A DNA stretch of 64,000 bases from Planctomycetota bacterium (GCA_021781415.1 JAJXWW010000163.1:1-64000); one strand, 5' to 3'; shown: positions 50,836 to 60,313, numbered from the stretch's first letter. Translations and numbers: made by a program. The notes: generated by a model not told the origin, from the sequence alone.

Positions 50836-52130
50836 ATGTTGCAGACGGAGAAGAGTACCAGTATCACCAATCGAATTCGCCCGGTCGCCGCGTCCAAGAA
50901 GGATGCGGCGACCGGGCTGACGCGGAAAGAATGGCTGTTGATCGTCGTACTGTCGGCAGTTCAGTTCACGCACATCCTCGATTTCGTCATCATGATGCCG
51001 TTGGGGCCACAATTCAAGGACGATCTACAACTCACCGATCAATGGTTCGGCTTCTTGGTGTCGGCGTATGCCTTCAGCGCGGCGGCGGCGGGTTTGCTTG
51101 CGGCCTGGTTCATCGATCGCTTCGACCGCAAGTCGGCGCTGTTGGCCCTGTACGCCGGCTTCACGCTCGGCACGCTCTGCTGTGCCGCCGCTCCCAACTA
51201 TGCGTTTCTTCTGGCGGCGCGGGCCGTGACCGGGGCGTTCGGCGGAGTGGTGGCGGCTTGCATCTTGGCGATTGTCGGCGATGCCTTTCCAGGACCGCGA
51301 CGCGGTCGGGCCATGGGGGCTATCATGTCGGCGTTCTCGGTGGCGTCGATCGTCGGCATTCCGGCGGGACTGTCTCTGGCCAATGGGTATGGCTGGCGCG
51401 CGCCGTTCGTCGCCTTGACGGCCTTGGGCGTCGCGGTCTGCGTGCTGGTCAATTTCGTACTCCCGCCCATGCGTTCCCACCTGGTGCGCGGCAGACAGAC
51501 CGTCTCTGTTTGGAGCATCTTCCTCGAACCGACGCATCTACGCGCTTATGTGCTGATGACCGCGCTGGTCCTCGGTTCGTTCATGATTGTGCCCTATTTG
51601 GCGTCTTATTTGGTGTCCAATACGGGGCGCGATAAAGCGGAGTTGCCTTACGTCTATCTGTGCGGCGGATTGGCCACGCTGTTGACGATGACGTTTTTCG
51701 GTTGGCTGTCGGATCGCCTGGGCAAATTGCCGGTGTTTCGCTGCCTGGCGCTGTTCACGATGATTCCGATTCTGTTGGTGACCAATCTGCCCGTGTGCCG
51801 TTGGCCGTCACGCTGATCGTGTCCACGCTGTTCATGGTGACGACCTCGGGACGCATGGTCCCGGCGATGGCGTTGATAACCGCCAGCGCCGCGCCGCAGC
51901 AGCGCGGCAGCTTCCTCAGCGTCAACGCCGCCGTGCAACAGGCCGCCGCGGGCTTCGCGACGGCGCTGGGCGGTTCCATGCTCGGACAGGGGGTCAACGG
52001 CGAGATCACGGGTTTCCCGCTGGTGGGAATCCTGGCCAGTGGGGCGACGCTTCTGAGCATCTGGCTGGCCGGCCATCTGCGCCCCGCTGTCGGCGGCGAA
52101 GAGGCGGCGTTGGCGCTGGTTGCTGAGTAG
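50836..52130 (+). pseudogene. MFS transporter split by a frameshift
   Basis: The first part (50836-51816) encodes ten membrane helices of a major facilitator: LIVVLSAVQFTHILDFVIMM, the motif A loop AWFIDRFDRKSALL and later FGWLSDRLGKLPVFR. It ends abruptly after LLVTNLPVCRWPSR. The rest of the transporter (VPLAVTLIVSTLFMV, then APQQRGSFLSVNAAVQQ and a final helix) continues in another frame to 52130. A single missing base near 51795 would join the two. Either the gene is a recent pseudogene, or a -1 frameshift or sequencing error is involved. It is 21 bases downstream of the aldo/keto reductase and was probably the cluster's sugar transporter. Confidence 0.85.
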
Positions 52131-52137
52131 GTTGCTC

Positions 52138-52530
52138 TCAACCCTCGCCGAGCAGGCGTGCTATCGCGGCGACGGTGTCGGCGGCGACCTCGAAGGGGGC
52201 GTCGGCCGAGCCGTCGGTGCTTATCATTTTGGTGGTGGCAAACACGTCCTCCACATCGCCCTGAAGGCCGCAGATGACCATGCGTCCACCGCTCTCGCGC
52301 AACTGTTTGCGAAGGCTTAGCAGTGGCCAGAAGGCAGCGCTGGATAGATAGCGCGCGTGACTAAAGTCGATGACGACGCGGTTGACGCCGGCCTTCTCCA
52401 CTGATTGCCGCAACGCTTCGCGCAGCTCGTGGGCCATCTCCTCGCCCTGAAGTCGCGCTTGAGAAATCGTCAAAACGAGGACTCCTCGATCCAAAGAACC
52501 TTGTAGGAGTTGGCCGGGGACAAAAGTCAT
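52138..52530 (-). CDS. STAS-domain protein (anti-sigma factor antagonist-like)
   Basis: A 130-residue single STAS domain. The conserved segment VVIDFSHARYLSSAAFWPLL contains the Ser-Ser region where SpoIIAA-type antagonists are phosphorylated, and GGRMVICGLQGDVEDVF follows. Such proteins bind anti-sigma kinases and regulate stress or developmental sigma factors; partners are not nearby. I start at MTFVPGQLLQG (52530); the track adds 41 residues. The stop lies 7 bases after the convergent transporter ORF end. Confidence 0.88.
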   Translation of the reverse strand: MTFVPGQLLQGSLDRGVLVLTISQARLQGEEMAHELREALRQSVEKAGVNRVVIDFSHARYLSSAAFWPLLSLRKQLRESGGRMVICGLQGDVEDVFATTKMISTDGSADAPFEVAADTVAAIARLLGEG

Positions 52531-52881
52531 CGGATGCTCTGGGTTAAGGTCAGGGATCGAGTGGCAGGTTGCGAGCGGCTCCGTGCCGCGCTGCACGCGG
52601 CGCTCCTCCAACCTCGATTCGTGGAGAGCGCGGGGGGTGGAATGCGAATCCATGCTCCTTTGGAACCACCTTCGAGTATAACCTAAGAGTGCGGGTAGCC
52701 AGCGACAAGCCGCGTCCCTCGAAGGGCCGTCGATTGCATCCTGGGCAAATGCTTTCTTTCTCGCTCAAAGGGATCGCGGAGCCGGCCGCATCTACAAGAA
52801 TGACTGCAATGATACCACCGCATCGACTTCCTCTCTCCGCGACCGCGAACGGCACATAGAGCTACTATAGAGACAATAACT

Positions 52882-54255
52882 ATGCCGAAGATCCCTTATA
52901 CGCCTCTCGTTCTCGTCGCCGATGATGAGCCGACGATTCGTGCCAATTTGAGATTGATGCTCGAATCGGAGGGCTATCGGGTGCGCGAGGCCGCCGATGG
53001 CGAGCAGGCGGCTCAGATGTTGCAAGATCCGGAGGTGGCGCTCTGTTTGCTCGATTTGAAAATGCCCAACCGCGACGGCATGGAGGTGTTGCGAGGCCAC
53101 GCCGACCGATTGGAGGAGACGCCGATCATCGTCATCACGGCCTACGGCGGAAGCAAGGCCGCTATCGAGGCCATGAAGCTGGGAGCCTACGATTACATCA
53201 CCAAACCGTTCGATTTCGACGAGGTATTGTTCTCGCTCCGTCGGGCTTTGACGCAGCGCGCCCTGGTGGCGCAGGTGGAAGCCCTCTCGCGACAAGACAT
53301 TCACGACCGCGACGACGACGAAGACCTGGTCGGTCGCACGCCGATCATGTTGCAGGTGTTCAAAGCGATTGGCCGAACCGCGCCCACCCGCGAGCCGGTT
53401 CTGATCGTCGGCGAGAGCGGGACCGGCAAGGAACTGATCGCCAACGCACTGCACAAAAACTCGGAGCGCGCGGCGCAACCTTTCGTCAAAGTCAACAGTG
53501 CCGCGTTGAGTTCGACGCTCTTGGAAAGCGAACTATTCGGACACGAAAAGGGATCTTTTACGGGAGCCGTGGCCCGACGGCGCGGGCGGTTCGAGCAAGC
53601 GCACAAGGGCACGCTCTTTCTGGATGAGATCGGCGAACTCGACATCGACTTGCAGGCTAAATTGCTGCGCGTTTTGCAGACCGGCCAATTCGAGCGCGTC
53701 GGCGGCGAGGAGACGATCCAGGTCGATGTGCGGGTGTTGGCGGCGACGAACCGCGACTTGCCGGCCCGTATTGCCGAGGGACTCTTCCGCGAAGATTTGT
53801 ACTATCGCCTCAATGTTCTCACCATCGAACTGCCGCCGCTGCGGCAGCGTCTCGACGACGTTCCGCTGTTGGCCGATCACATCCTGCGCAAGCTGTCCGA
53901 CAAGTACGATTGGCCGAACCTCGCGCTCGCGCCGGAGGCGATTACCTATCTGAGTGCGCAGCCGTGGCCCGGCAACGTCCGCGAACTGCAAAACGTACTG
54001 GCGCGGGCGGCGATTCTGGCGCGGGGCCGCATCATCGGCGTCGGCGATCTACAACCTGCCACGCCCTCCGCCGTCGCCCCGCCCCTTCTCGCCGGTTCGC
54101 TCCTTCTGCGCGACATCCTCGCCGAGACCGAGTGTCGCGTCATTCGTCAGGCGCTCGAACAAGAAAAGTGGAATCGCACCCAAGCGGCGCGCGTTCTGGG
54201 CATCAGTCGCCGACAACTGTTCGACAAGATCCGGCAATATGGATTACAAGAGTAG
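52882..54255 (+). CDS. Sigma-54-dependent response regulator (NtrC/AtoC family)
   Basis: A 457-residue transcriptional activator. Receiver domain: VADDEPTIRANLRLML and LLDLKMPNRDGMEVL (phosphorylated Asp58), with ITAYGG and KPFDFDEV closing it. AAA+ domain: GESGTGKELIANALH (Walker A), ESELFGHEKGSFTGAVARR (GAFTGA-type sigma-54 contact, here GSFTGA), GTLFLDEIGEL (Walker B). Fis-type helix-turn-helix at the C-terminus: NRTQAARVLGISRRQLFDKI. No histidine kinase gene is beside it, so it is an orphan in this window. It should bind upstream of -24/-12 promoters. Confidence 0.96.
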   Translation: MPKIPYTPLVLVADDEPTIRANLRLMLESEGYRVREAADGEQAAQMLQDPEVALCLLDLKMPNRDGMEVLRGHADRLEETPIIVITAYGGSKAAIEAMKLGAYDYITKPFDFDEVLFSLRRALTQRALVAQVEALSRQDIHDRDDDEDLVGRTPIMLQVFKAIGRTAPTREPVLIVGESGTGKELIANALHKNSERAAQPFVKVNSAALSSTLLESELFGHEKGSFTGAVARRRGRFEQAHKGTLFLDEIGELDIDLQAKLLRVLQTGQFERVGGEETIQVDVRVLAATNRDLPARIAEGLFREDLYYRLNVLTIELPPLRQRLDDVPLLADHILRKLSDKYDWPNLALAPEAITYLSAQPWPGNVRELQNVLARAAILARGRIIGVGDLQPATPSAVAPPLLAGSLLLRDILAETECRVIRQALEQEKWNRTQAARVLGISRRQLFDKIRQYGLQE

Positions 54256-54284
54256 GGTGGGGCGAGGAACGAGCCCCCTACGAA

Positions 54285-55487
54285 CTAGCTCCAGCGGCCA
54301 AAGCGATCCGCTCGATAACCGAGCGAACGGTACACGGCATCGACGAGACTTTGGCCGCGTTCGTTGAGGCAGACGCCGCGCCCCTGTTTGTTCATGGTAT
54401 AGCCAAAGGATATTTGCGCTCCGGGATCGGCGAAACCCAGCGAGCCGCCCATGCCGGGATGACCGAACGCCTCTTCCGAGAGAATCATGCTATCGCGCGC
54501 GCCCGGTGGGCCTTGGCGATTGTCCGACGATTTCCAGAATCCCAAGGAGATGCGCAGGCCAATCAATAGCGTGGCATCAATGCCGGTAGCCGAACTGACG
54601 GCGCTCATCTGCCTCACGGAATCGGCATCGACGAATGGACTTCCACCCGTCGCCAGGGGAGCGTACATGCCGGCCAGGCCGCGCGCGTTGGTGATGCCGC
54701 CCGAACTGGGCAAGACGGAAGCATGGGCCTCGCGCGAATCGTGATCGCCGGGGGATCGTCGTCCGGTGTTTTTCACCATCAGCGATTGGATGCTTTCGGG
54801 ATCGTTGGCCATGCGTTCGAGAAAGAGCGAACGCGGTTCGCGCTGCGACGGTGGATCGGCACGGATGATCGGAGCGACGCGCGCTTCGTCCTTTTCAGAT
54901 AAACCGAGATGAAAATCGAGTGTGAGCGGTCCCGCTATCTCCTCGCGGAAAAACAGATCGAACGGTCTGCCATCCACGCGCCGGACCAACTCGCCGACGA
55001 GATGGCCGAACGTCGTGGCGTGATAGCCCTGTCGCGCGCCCGGTTCCCAAAACGGCGTCTCGGCGGCGAGCATCCCCGTCATGTACTCCCAATCGTACAA
55101 GCCGCCGGGCGCGAGTGTTTGACGAATGACCGGCAGTCCAGCTCGATGGTTGAGCAACATGCGAACGGTGGTACTCTCTTTGCCCGCTCGTCCGAACTCC
55201 GGCCAATAGGACGCCACTTTTGCATTGAGGTCGAGCAAGCCGCGTGAAATGAGCAGGTGAGCGCAGAGAGCCGTTGCTCCCTTGGTCGAGGACCATACCA
55301 GACTAATGGTGTCTCTTTCCCACGGTCGGCCCGTGCGCCGATCCGCGACACCACCCCACAGATCGACGACGGTTCGCGCCTCGTGTATCACGCAGACCGA
55401 GGCACCGACCTCGCCCCGCTCGGCGAGATTGATCCCGAATTGTTCGCGCACGGAGGCAAACCGCGCATCGCACTCGCCTTGTATCAT
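54285..55487 (-). CDS. EstB-like serine hydrolase (beta-lactamase fold)
   Basis: A 400-residue protein of the EstB/class C beta-lactamase group. SSTKG (SxxK nucleophile in SLVWSSTKGATAL), the Tyr motif region HATTFGHLVGEL and HPGMGGSLGFADP (third motif) mark it. EstB-type enzymes hydrolyse short esters rather than beta-lactams, though the substrate cannot be predicted. No signal peptide is visible, which fits a cytoplasmic esterase. ATG 55487 is preceded by GTGGAGAGCGC, a strong site; the track ORF starts further upstream at 55583. Confidence 0.9.
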   Translation of the reverse strand: MIQGECDARFASVREQFGINLAERGEVGASVCVIHEARTVVDLWGGVADRRTGRPWERDTISLVWSSTKGATALCAHLLISRGLLDLNAKVASYWPEFGRAGKESTTVRMLLNHRAGLPVIRQTLAPGGLYDWEYMTGMLAAETPFWEPGARQGYHATTFGHLVGELVRRVDGRPFDLFFREEIAGPLTLDFHLGLSEKDEARVAPIIRADPPSQREPRSLFLERMANDPESIQSLMVKNTGRRSPGDHDSREAHASVLPSSGGITNARGLAGMYAPLATGGSPFVDADSVRQMSAVSSATGIDATLLIGLRISLGFWKSSDNRQGPPGARDSMILSEEAFGHPGMGGSLGFADPGAQISFGYTMNKQGRGVCLNERGQSLVDAVYRSLGYRADRFGRWS

Positions 55488-55515
55488 GCGCTCTCCACGA
55501 GAAATAAACGCAGTC

Positions 55516-55590
55516 GGATGAGTCGAACTTGGCGAAACCCATTGAGGAACTTGAGTTCCTTCGGTATGTCTCGCCAAGCTCAACTCATCC
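55516..55590. repeat. 75-bp imperfect palindrome
   Basis: GGATGAGTCGAACTTGGCGA on the left mirrors the right arm (reverse complement GGATGAGTTGAGCTTGGCGA), and the central AGGAACTTGAGTTCCT forms an inner stem. It sits upstream of the EstB-like gene and after the DUF4139 stop. No second copy is in the window. Confidence 0.85.
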
Positions 55591-55613
55591 GGCCTACACC
55601 GGATTGGTAAAGG

Positions 55614-57947
55614 CTATTCCACCGTCAGTCCTTCGATATAGCCTACATAATCCGCGTTCACTTTTTTCTCTTTTCCTTGTGCCTCCTTCATTTTCGCTTG
55701 GAGGGCCTCGATCTCTGTCTCCAACTTATCGAGTTTCTCCAAATAGCGCTTTTGCAGAGGCGTATTGGGCGGAACCTTGTCCAGACTATTGCGAACGCGC
55801 GTTTGTTCTTGCGACACGGCGTTGTATTCCATTTGCAACACGGAAACCTCGCGCAGTGCCGCATCGACCTTGCGCTTGTGTTCGATGAGCTTCTCCACCG
55901 CCTCGCGCACTTTCGGACTCGCCTTCGCATTGCGCGCCAGCCAGGCTTGCCAACCCTCCGTGAGCTTGACCACCGAGTAACTCTGGCGATTCGTTCGCTC
56001 TTGGGCTACCTCGCGCACCAGCCCCTTGCCGGCCGGAATCTTCCACGCGAAGCGGTAGAATTCGCGAGTGCGTTCCGTCGGCTTCTCCTCGCCGACCAGG
56101 TTCCAGTCCACCTCAATCGGCTGTTCGACAATCAGAGAGCGTTCCTGAGTGGAGCGATTCTTGATGAGGTATTTCATTGTGGACTGCTGGAGGCGTGTTT
56201 CTTCGACGATGCCTTTTTCGATGCGAATTTTGGCCAAGGTTTCCGTCGAGCTTTTCGGTTCGGCCTTGATCTCGACGGCTTGATCGACGGCGAAGCTGAG
56301 CAGCCGTTCCTCATTGGCTTGCAGGTCGGGCAGCCGTGCGTCGCCAGCATAGCTGCCACCGTCGAAGATGGACACCGGCCCTTGCATCAGCGGTTGCCCC
56401 GTCGCATTCTTCACCTTTAGGCCGCGCAGTGGGAACTTGGCGTTCACCCTTGGATTGAAAATGCTGACGCGGTTCGCCGATACTTCCTGATTGATGAGCG
56501 GCAGCATGGCCGAACGCTGACGGGCCAAGCTCAACTTCTGGTCGATGGTGTAGCGGGCCTGATCGCCGACCGTCTCGGCCAAGGCGGCGGCGTTGACGCT
56601 TTCGGTGGGATCGAGGTCGGCGATGGCGTTACCTGCTTTCTTGGCTTCCTCACGTTCCAACTCTCGTTCCTTACGACGTTGTTGCAACTGATCGTAGTTC
56701 AGCCGATTGAGTCCGGGTAGTTGACTGAAATTGTTGTTCTGGTAGCGATTGAAGTTAGCTCCCTGAAAACCGCCCTGAAAACCGCCCTGAAAACCGCCTT
56801 GAAAGCCTCCTTGGAAACCGCCTTGCTGGCCCATTTGCTGGCCGACTTGACCGCCGAGTTGATTCAAACCCTGGCCGACTTGACCGACTGGTTGGTTGAA
56901 ACCCATCCCACCCATTCCCATCATACCCATTCCGGCAAATCCGCCGAGGTTGCCGAGATTGCCTCCTTGGTTCGTCAATGGCCCCTGGTATTCCGGCGGA
57001 CGCAGCGAGGCGAAGCGTTCCGGCTCGACGACGGGGCGCGGGACGAAGAGAGGTTGATACAAATCCATTTGGAACGAGATGGGTCGGCTGGAGATCAGAG
57101 CTAAGCGCACATCCTTCCAGTCTTCTTCCGTCGTGTTCTCGACGATGGCCCAGCCTTGCAAGGTCGTCTTGCCTTCCTTGTCGAGGACCAGACGATAGCT
57201 GCTCTTCCACATCGGCGCTTCGACGACATAGCCGACCTTGACCATCCTCTTGCCTTCGCCGCTGAACTGCACCGACACGCTTTTCTTTTGGCTATTGTGG
57301 GCGTTGGCTAACACATCGAGCGCGCGGCGCAGCTCGCTATCGAGAACGGCGTTGAGAAAGCGGACGCGCTGCACCGCGTTCAGGGGTACGCAGCGCATCC
57401 CTTCGGCGCAAAGCAAGTTGAGCATGTGGACCTCGCGCGGTCCCGGTTCGGTTTGCGATTCCATGCCGACGATGCTGCCGGTCATGGTGGCGGGTCCGGC
57501 ATTGGCGTTCTGCATCGTCAGCTCGACCTTTTCGCCGCGGGCCTGGTTCAGCAGCTGGCCGAACGTCGGATTGCCGGTCAGATCGACGGCGAACGTCTTG
57601 AGAGTGCGTTCGATAGGTTCCTGTCCGTCGTAACTGACGGCGGTGACTTTGCCGTTGCCTAGATCTTGCAGGACGAGGCTCTTGAGCAGATCGTTGACAT
57701 CGCTGGCCGTGAATTGCAAGTCCACGCGGGCCTCGCCGTCCACGCTTCCTTCGCGCTGAAAGTAGCCGACGCCGCTGTTGAAGAGAACGATGTGTCCGAG
57801 GGGCAGATTCTGTCCGGGATGGCGTTCGCTTACCCCGGCTCCAATTTCGCCCGGCTGCGGCGCGCCCGAGGACGACGAACGCCAGACGGCGAATATGGAC
57901 GCGGTGACGGCCGCGACCAATACCAGATAGAAATGGTGACGACGCAT
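55614..57947 (-). CDS. DUF4139 secreted protein with a GGFQ repeat tract
   Basis: A 777-residue exported protein with an N-terminal membrane anchor/signal (HFYLVLVAAVTASIFAVW). DUF4139-type beta-rich segments flank a low-complexity tract (residues ~350-395) in which GMGMMGMGGMG and five GGFQ units occur, followed by a highly charged helix (QQRRKERELEREEAKK). The C-terminal ~130 residues are a coiled coil (LEKLDKLETEIEALQAKMKE). DUF4139 proteins are uncharacterised; the family sometimes sits in envelope mucoidy-type contexts. The tract comes from 12-bp tandem DNA repeats. ATG 57947 follows AAGGAAAGCC. Confidence 0.85.
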   Translation of the reverse strand: MRRHHFYLVLVAAVTASIFAVWRSSSSGAPQPGEIGAGVSERHPGQNLPLGHIVLFNSGVGYFQREGSVDGEARVDLQFTASDVNDLLKSLVLQDLGNGKVTAVSYDGQEPIERTLKTFAVDLTGNPTFGQLLNQARGEKVELTMQNANAGPATMTGSIVGMESQTEPGPREVHMLNLLCAEGMRCVPLNAVQRVRFLNAVLDSELRRALDVLANAHNSQKKSVSVQFSGEGKRMVKVGYVVEAPMWKSSYRLVLDKEGKTTLQGWAIVENTTEEDWKDVRLALISSRPISFQMDLYQPLFVPRPVVEPERFASLRPPEYQGPLTNQGGNLGNLGGFAGMGMMGMGGMGFNQPVGQVGQGLNQLGGQVGQQMGQQGGFQGGFQGGFQGGFQGGFQGANFNRYQNNNFSQLPGLNRLNYDQLQQRRKERELEREEAKKAGNAIADLDPTESVNAAALAETVGDQARYTIDQKLSLARQRSAMLPLINQEVSANRVSIFNPRVNAKFPLRGLKVKNATGQPLMQGPVSIFDGGSYAGDARLPDLQANEERLLSFAVDQAVEIKAEPKSSTETLAKIRIEKGIVEETRLQQSTMKYLIKNRSTQERSLIVEQPIEVDWNLVGEEKPTERTREFYRFAWKIPAGKGLVREVAQERTNRQSYSVVKLTEGWQAWLARNAKASPKVREAVEKLIEHKRKVDAALREVSVLQMEYNAVSQEQTRVRNSLDKVPPNTPLQKRYLEKLDKLETEIEALQAKMKEAQGKEKKVNADYVGYIEGLTVE
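56761..56824. repeat. Tandem 12-bp repeats encoding GGFQ
   Basis: About five near-identical units of CCCTGAAAACCG, drifting to CCTTGAAAGCCT and CCTTGGAAACCG at the right end. Each unit encodes Gly-Gly-Phe-Gln on the minus strand. Confidence 0.9.
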
Positions 57948-58051
57948 GACGGCTTTCCTTCCATTTGAGGGAGAGAGAATTATCCGATTGAAGTAGGAAC
58001 GATGGGATGGGCGATTCCTTGCGCGAAAAAATGACGAATGGTTTTGAGGAA

Positions 58052-58112
58052 CTCGCGGAGCGGAGCGCGGGGATACCTCCCGCGCTCCGCTTCGCGTCGC
58101 GGCTAACCCAAG
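58052..58112. repeat. AGCGGAGCGCG palindrome after DUF1559 gene 1
   Basis: CGCGGAGCGGAGCGCGGGGA pairs with the following CCCGCGCTCCGCTTCGCG. The same repeat lies 3' of the second DUF1559 gene at 59185-59250. Confidence 0.88.
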
Positions 58113-58118
58113 TGGATC

Positions 58119-59000
58119 TCACCAATCCGCGCCGAGGATTTCGCCGCCATTGGGCGTCATGGCTGCCTTCCAGGTGGTGTGCGAAACGGTGGTGGACACG
58201 CTGCGCACGCTGCCGTCGCACAAGCCGGCGAGGACGATGCGATTGTAACTGCGCAGAGCCGACACGCCGCTGACGCCGCCGCAACTCACGTCGGGCCGTT
58301 CGTCGTTGGGCCGCAGTTTGCCGTTAAATGTACCTTGTAGAAAGCGGCCATCCATCCAACTGGCACAGCGGTCTCCGGCGATGTTCTTGTCGTCTTTGAA
58401 ATACTTGACGCCCGTTTCAGGTCCGGTGTTTTTGAGATCCTCTTTCTTCAAACTCACATACTGTCGCCGAACATCGGTCGCCTGCTTTTTCCCATCGCCC
58501 TTGAGCGTCTCGCCGATGGCGACCGTGTTGCTCGTGCCATCGGTAATGCCGGCGAGCTTCGTTTTGGAGTTGAGGTAGAAAATTAAGTCGTTGAAGAGGT
58601 AGCTGGTCGGCCCCCATTCGGGATTGACGCGATCCACGAAATCGGAAGGGTTGACCAAAACCTTGAAGGACAACCCCCGCACTTTGGCATTGGCATCGTC
58701 GTCGATGGATTTCTTGAAATTGATCAGGTTATAGGCGTTCTGTTGCTCCATGAAGGGTAAGAGCCGACTGGTCGCCGAGAAGTGTTTATCATCTACGCCA
58801 GATGGAAACACCCTATAGACGGATTCGTAATTGAGTATACCCAGGTTGATTTGCTTGAGATTGTTCATCGACTGCGTTCGTGCCGCCGCTTCGCGCACCT
58901 TTTGTACGGCTGGAAGCAAGAGGCCGATGAGGATGGCGATAATGGCAATCACCACCAGAAGTTGAAAGAGCGTGAAAGCGGATCGTTTTTGTCGTTGCAT
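58119..59000 (-). CDS. DUF1559 prepilin-like protein, paralogue 1
   Basis: A 293-residue protein with a type IV prepilin-like N-terminus ([20 protein letters not shown]) that anchors it to the inner membrane, then the DUF1559 domain: [35 protein letters not shown] and a C-terminal DGSVRSVS and GADW end. DUF1559 proteins are abundant in planctomycetes and proposed to form pseudopilin-like or surface structures. Two key positions differ from the usual G|FTLIE: Ala at -1 and Gln at +5, where Glu normally pairs with the next subunit's N-terminus. I start at ATG 59000 (MQRQKRS), preceded by GGGAGGAACGCAC. Confidence 0.9.
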   Translation of the reverse strand: MQRQKRSAFTLFQLLVVIAIIAILIGLLLPAVQKVREAAARTQSMNNLKQINLGILNYESVYRVFPSGVDDKHFSATSRLLPFMEQQNAYNLINFKKSIDDDANAKVRGLSFKVLVNPSDFVDRVNPEWGPTSYLFNDLIFYLNSKTKLAGITDGTSNTVAIGETLKGDGKKQATDVRRQYVSLKKEDLKNTGPETGVKYFKDDKNIAGDRCASWMDGRFLQGTFNGKLRPNDERPDVSCGGVSGVSALRSYNRIVLAGLCDGSVRSVSTTVSHTTWKAAMTPNGGEILGADW

Positions 59001-59039
59001 GTGCGTTCCTCCCATTTGTTTGAGTTCTGAGAAGCTGTC

Positions 59040-59252
59040 CGATAAGCCCCTCTCCCCCTGTACTCAGGGGGAGAGGGGTTGGGGTGAGGGGGTTATTTTT
59101 CCGCATATTCTCGCCCCTCACCCCCGACCCCTCTCCCCTGAGTACAGGGGAGAGGGGGGCTTTGCGGATAGTCTCTTAGTTTTAGGGTTAGCCGCGAAGC
59201 GGAGCGCGGGAGCGATCCTCGCGCTCCGCTTCGCGTCGCGGCTAAGCCAAGT
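59040..59252. repeat. Composite repeat block between the DUF1559 paralogues
   Basis: Three CCCCTCTCCCC/GGGGAGAGGGG inverted units (59040-59160) are followed by the AGCGGAGCGCGGGAG palindrome (59185-59250). The order mirrors the block at 23191-23375. Confidence 0.88.
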
Positions 59253-59257
59253 GGATC

Positions 59258-60142
59258 TCACCAATCCGTGCCGAGGGGCATGCCGTCGTTGGGGTCCAGG
59301 GCGTATTGCCAAGTGGTCTTCGAGATGCTGTTCTTCACGGGGCGAACGCTGCCGTCGCCGATGCCGACGAAGACGGAGTCGCCGAAGCTGCGAAGTGCCG
59401 ACACGCCGCTGACTCCGCCGCAGCTCACATCGGGCCTTTTGTCGTTGGGAAGCAGCCGTCCGTTGAACGTGCCTTGCAGAAAGCGGCCGTCCATCCAACT
59501 GGCGCAGCGATCCTCCGCGATATTCTTGTCGTCTCTGAAATACCTTACGCCGGTATCCGGTCCCGTCTTCTTGAGATCGTCCTCTTTCAAGAGAACGTAC
59601 TGTCGGCGAACATCGGGTATTTTGTTCTTCTTGTCGCCTTTGAGCGTCTCGCCGACAACGATGGTGTTGCTGGTGCCATCGGGGAATGAAGCGGGGATGC
59701 GCGACTTGGAGTTGAGGGAAAACAGTTTGTCGTTCAAGAGATAGTTCGTAGCGCCCCACTCTTCCTTTACCGAGGCGACGGGATCGGAGTCGCTGAGGAA
59801 GACCTTGATTTTCGTCTTCCGCGCTTCGGCGTTGGCCTCGTTGTCGATGTTTTTCTTGAAGTCGATCTTGTTGAAGACATTCGTTTGCTCGATGAATGGG
59901 AGCAGCTTGCTAGTGGCCGAGAAGTGGTTGTCGTCGACACCCGGAGGCAAAAGGCCGTAGGTGTCGTTGTAGTTGTGCAGCGACAAGCCCAGTTGTTTGA
60001 GATTGTTCATGGCCTTGGCTTGTTCGGCGGCGAGGCGAGCTTTCAGGATGGCCGGTATCAGCAGAGCGAACAACAAAAGCAAGATGGCCAGCACGACCAA
60101 GAGCTGAAAGAGGGTGAACGCGAAACGGCGGCGCTGGTTCAT
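59258..60142 (-). CDS. DUF1559 prepilin-like protein, paralogue 2
   Basis: A 294-residue homologue of the gene at 58119, sharing long runs ([56 protein letters not shown]) and the same GTDW-type end. Its N-terminus [20 protein letters not shown] also has Ala before Phe and Gln at +5. The pair is clearly a tandem duplication that includes the 3' repeat (CCAAGTGGATCTCACCAATCCG-like flank; first 20: CCAAGTGGATCTCACCAATC). ATG 60142 follows AAGGAGTCTCCCC. Function in surface assembly is inferred. Confidence 0.9.
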   Translation of the reverse strand: MNQRRRFAFTLFQLLVVLAILLLLFALLIPAILKARLAAEQAKAMNNLKQLGLSLHNYNDTYGLLPPGVDDNHFSATSKLLPFIEQTNVFNKIDFKKNIDNEANAEARKTKIKVFLSDSDPVASVKEEWGATNYLLNDKLFSLNSKSRIPASFPDGTSNTIVVGETLKGDKKNKIPDVRRQYVLLKEDDLKKTGPDTGVRYFRDDKNIAEDRCASWMDGRFLQGTFNGRLLPNDKRPDVSCGGVSGVSALRSFGDSVFVGIGDGSVRPVKNSISKTTWQYALDPNDGMPLGTDW

Positions 60143-60313
60143 GGGGAGACTCCTTATCCGATGGGCCGACTCGCCAGTCCGTTAGGGACGACCTATTGGG
60201 GCGCGGCGAGAGGTCGATACACCACCTAGGATTATTTTCGCTGGCGCGGCGGAAAGCAAGTACAAAAGGGAGTCGATGCGATATTGGGCCACCGGCGAAC
60301 GGAGGGCGTCGGC

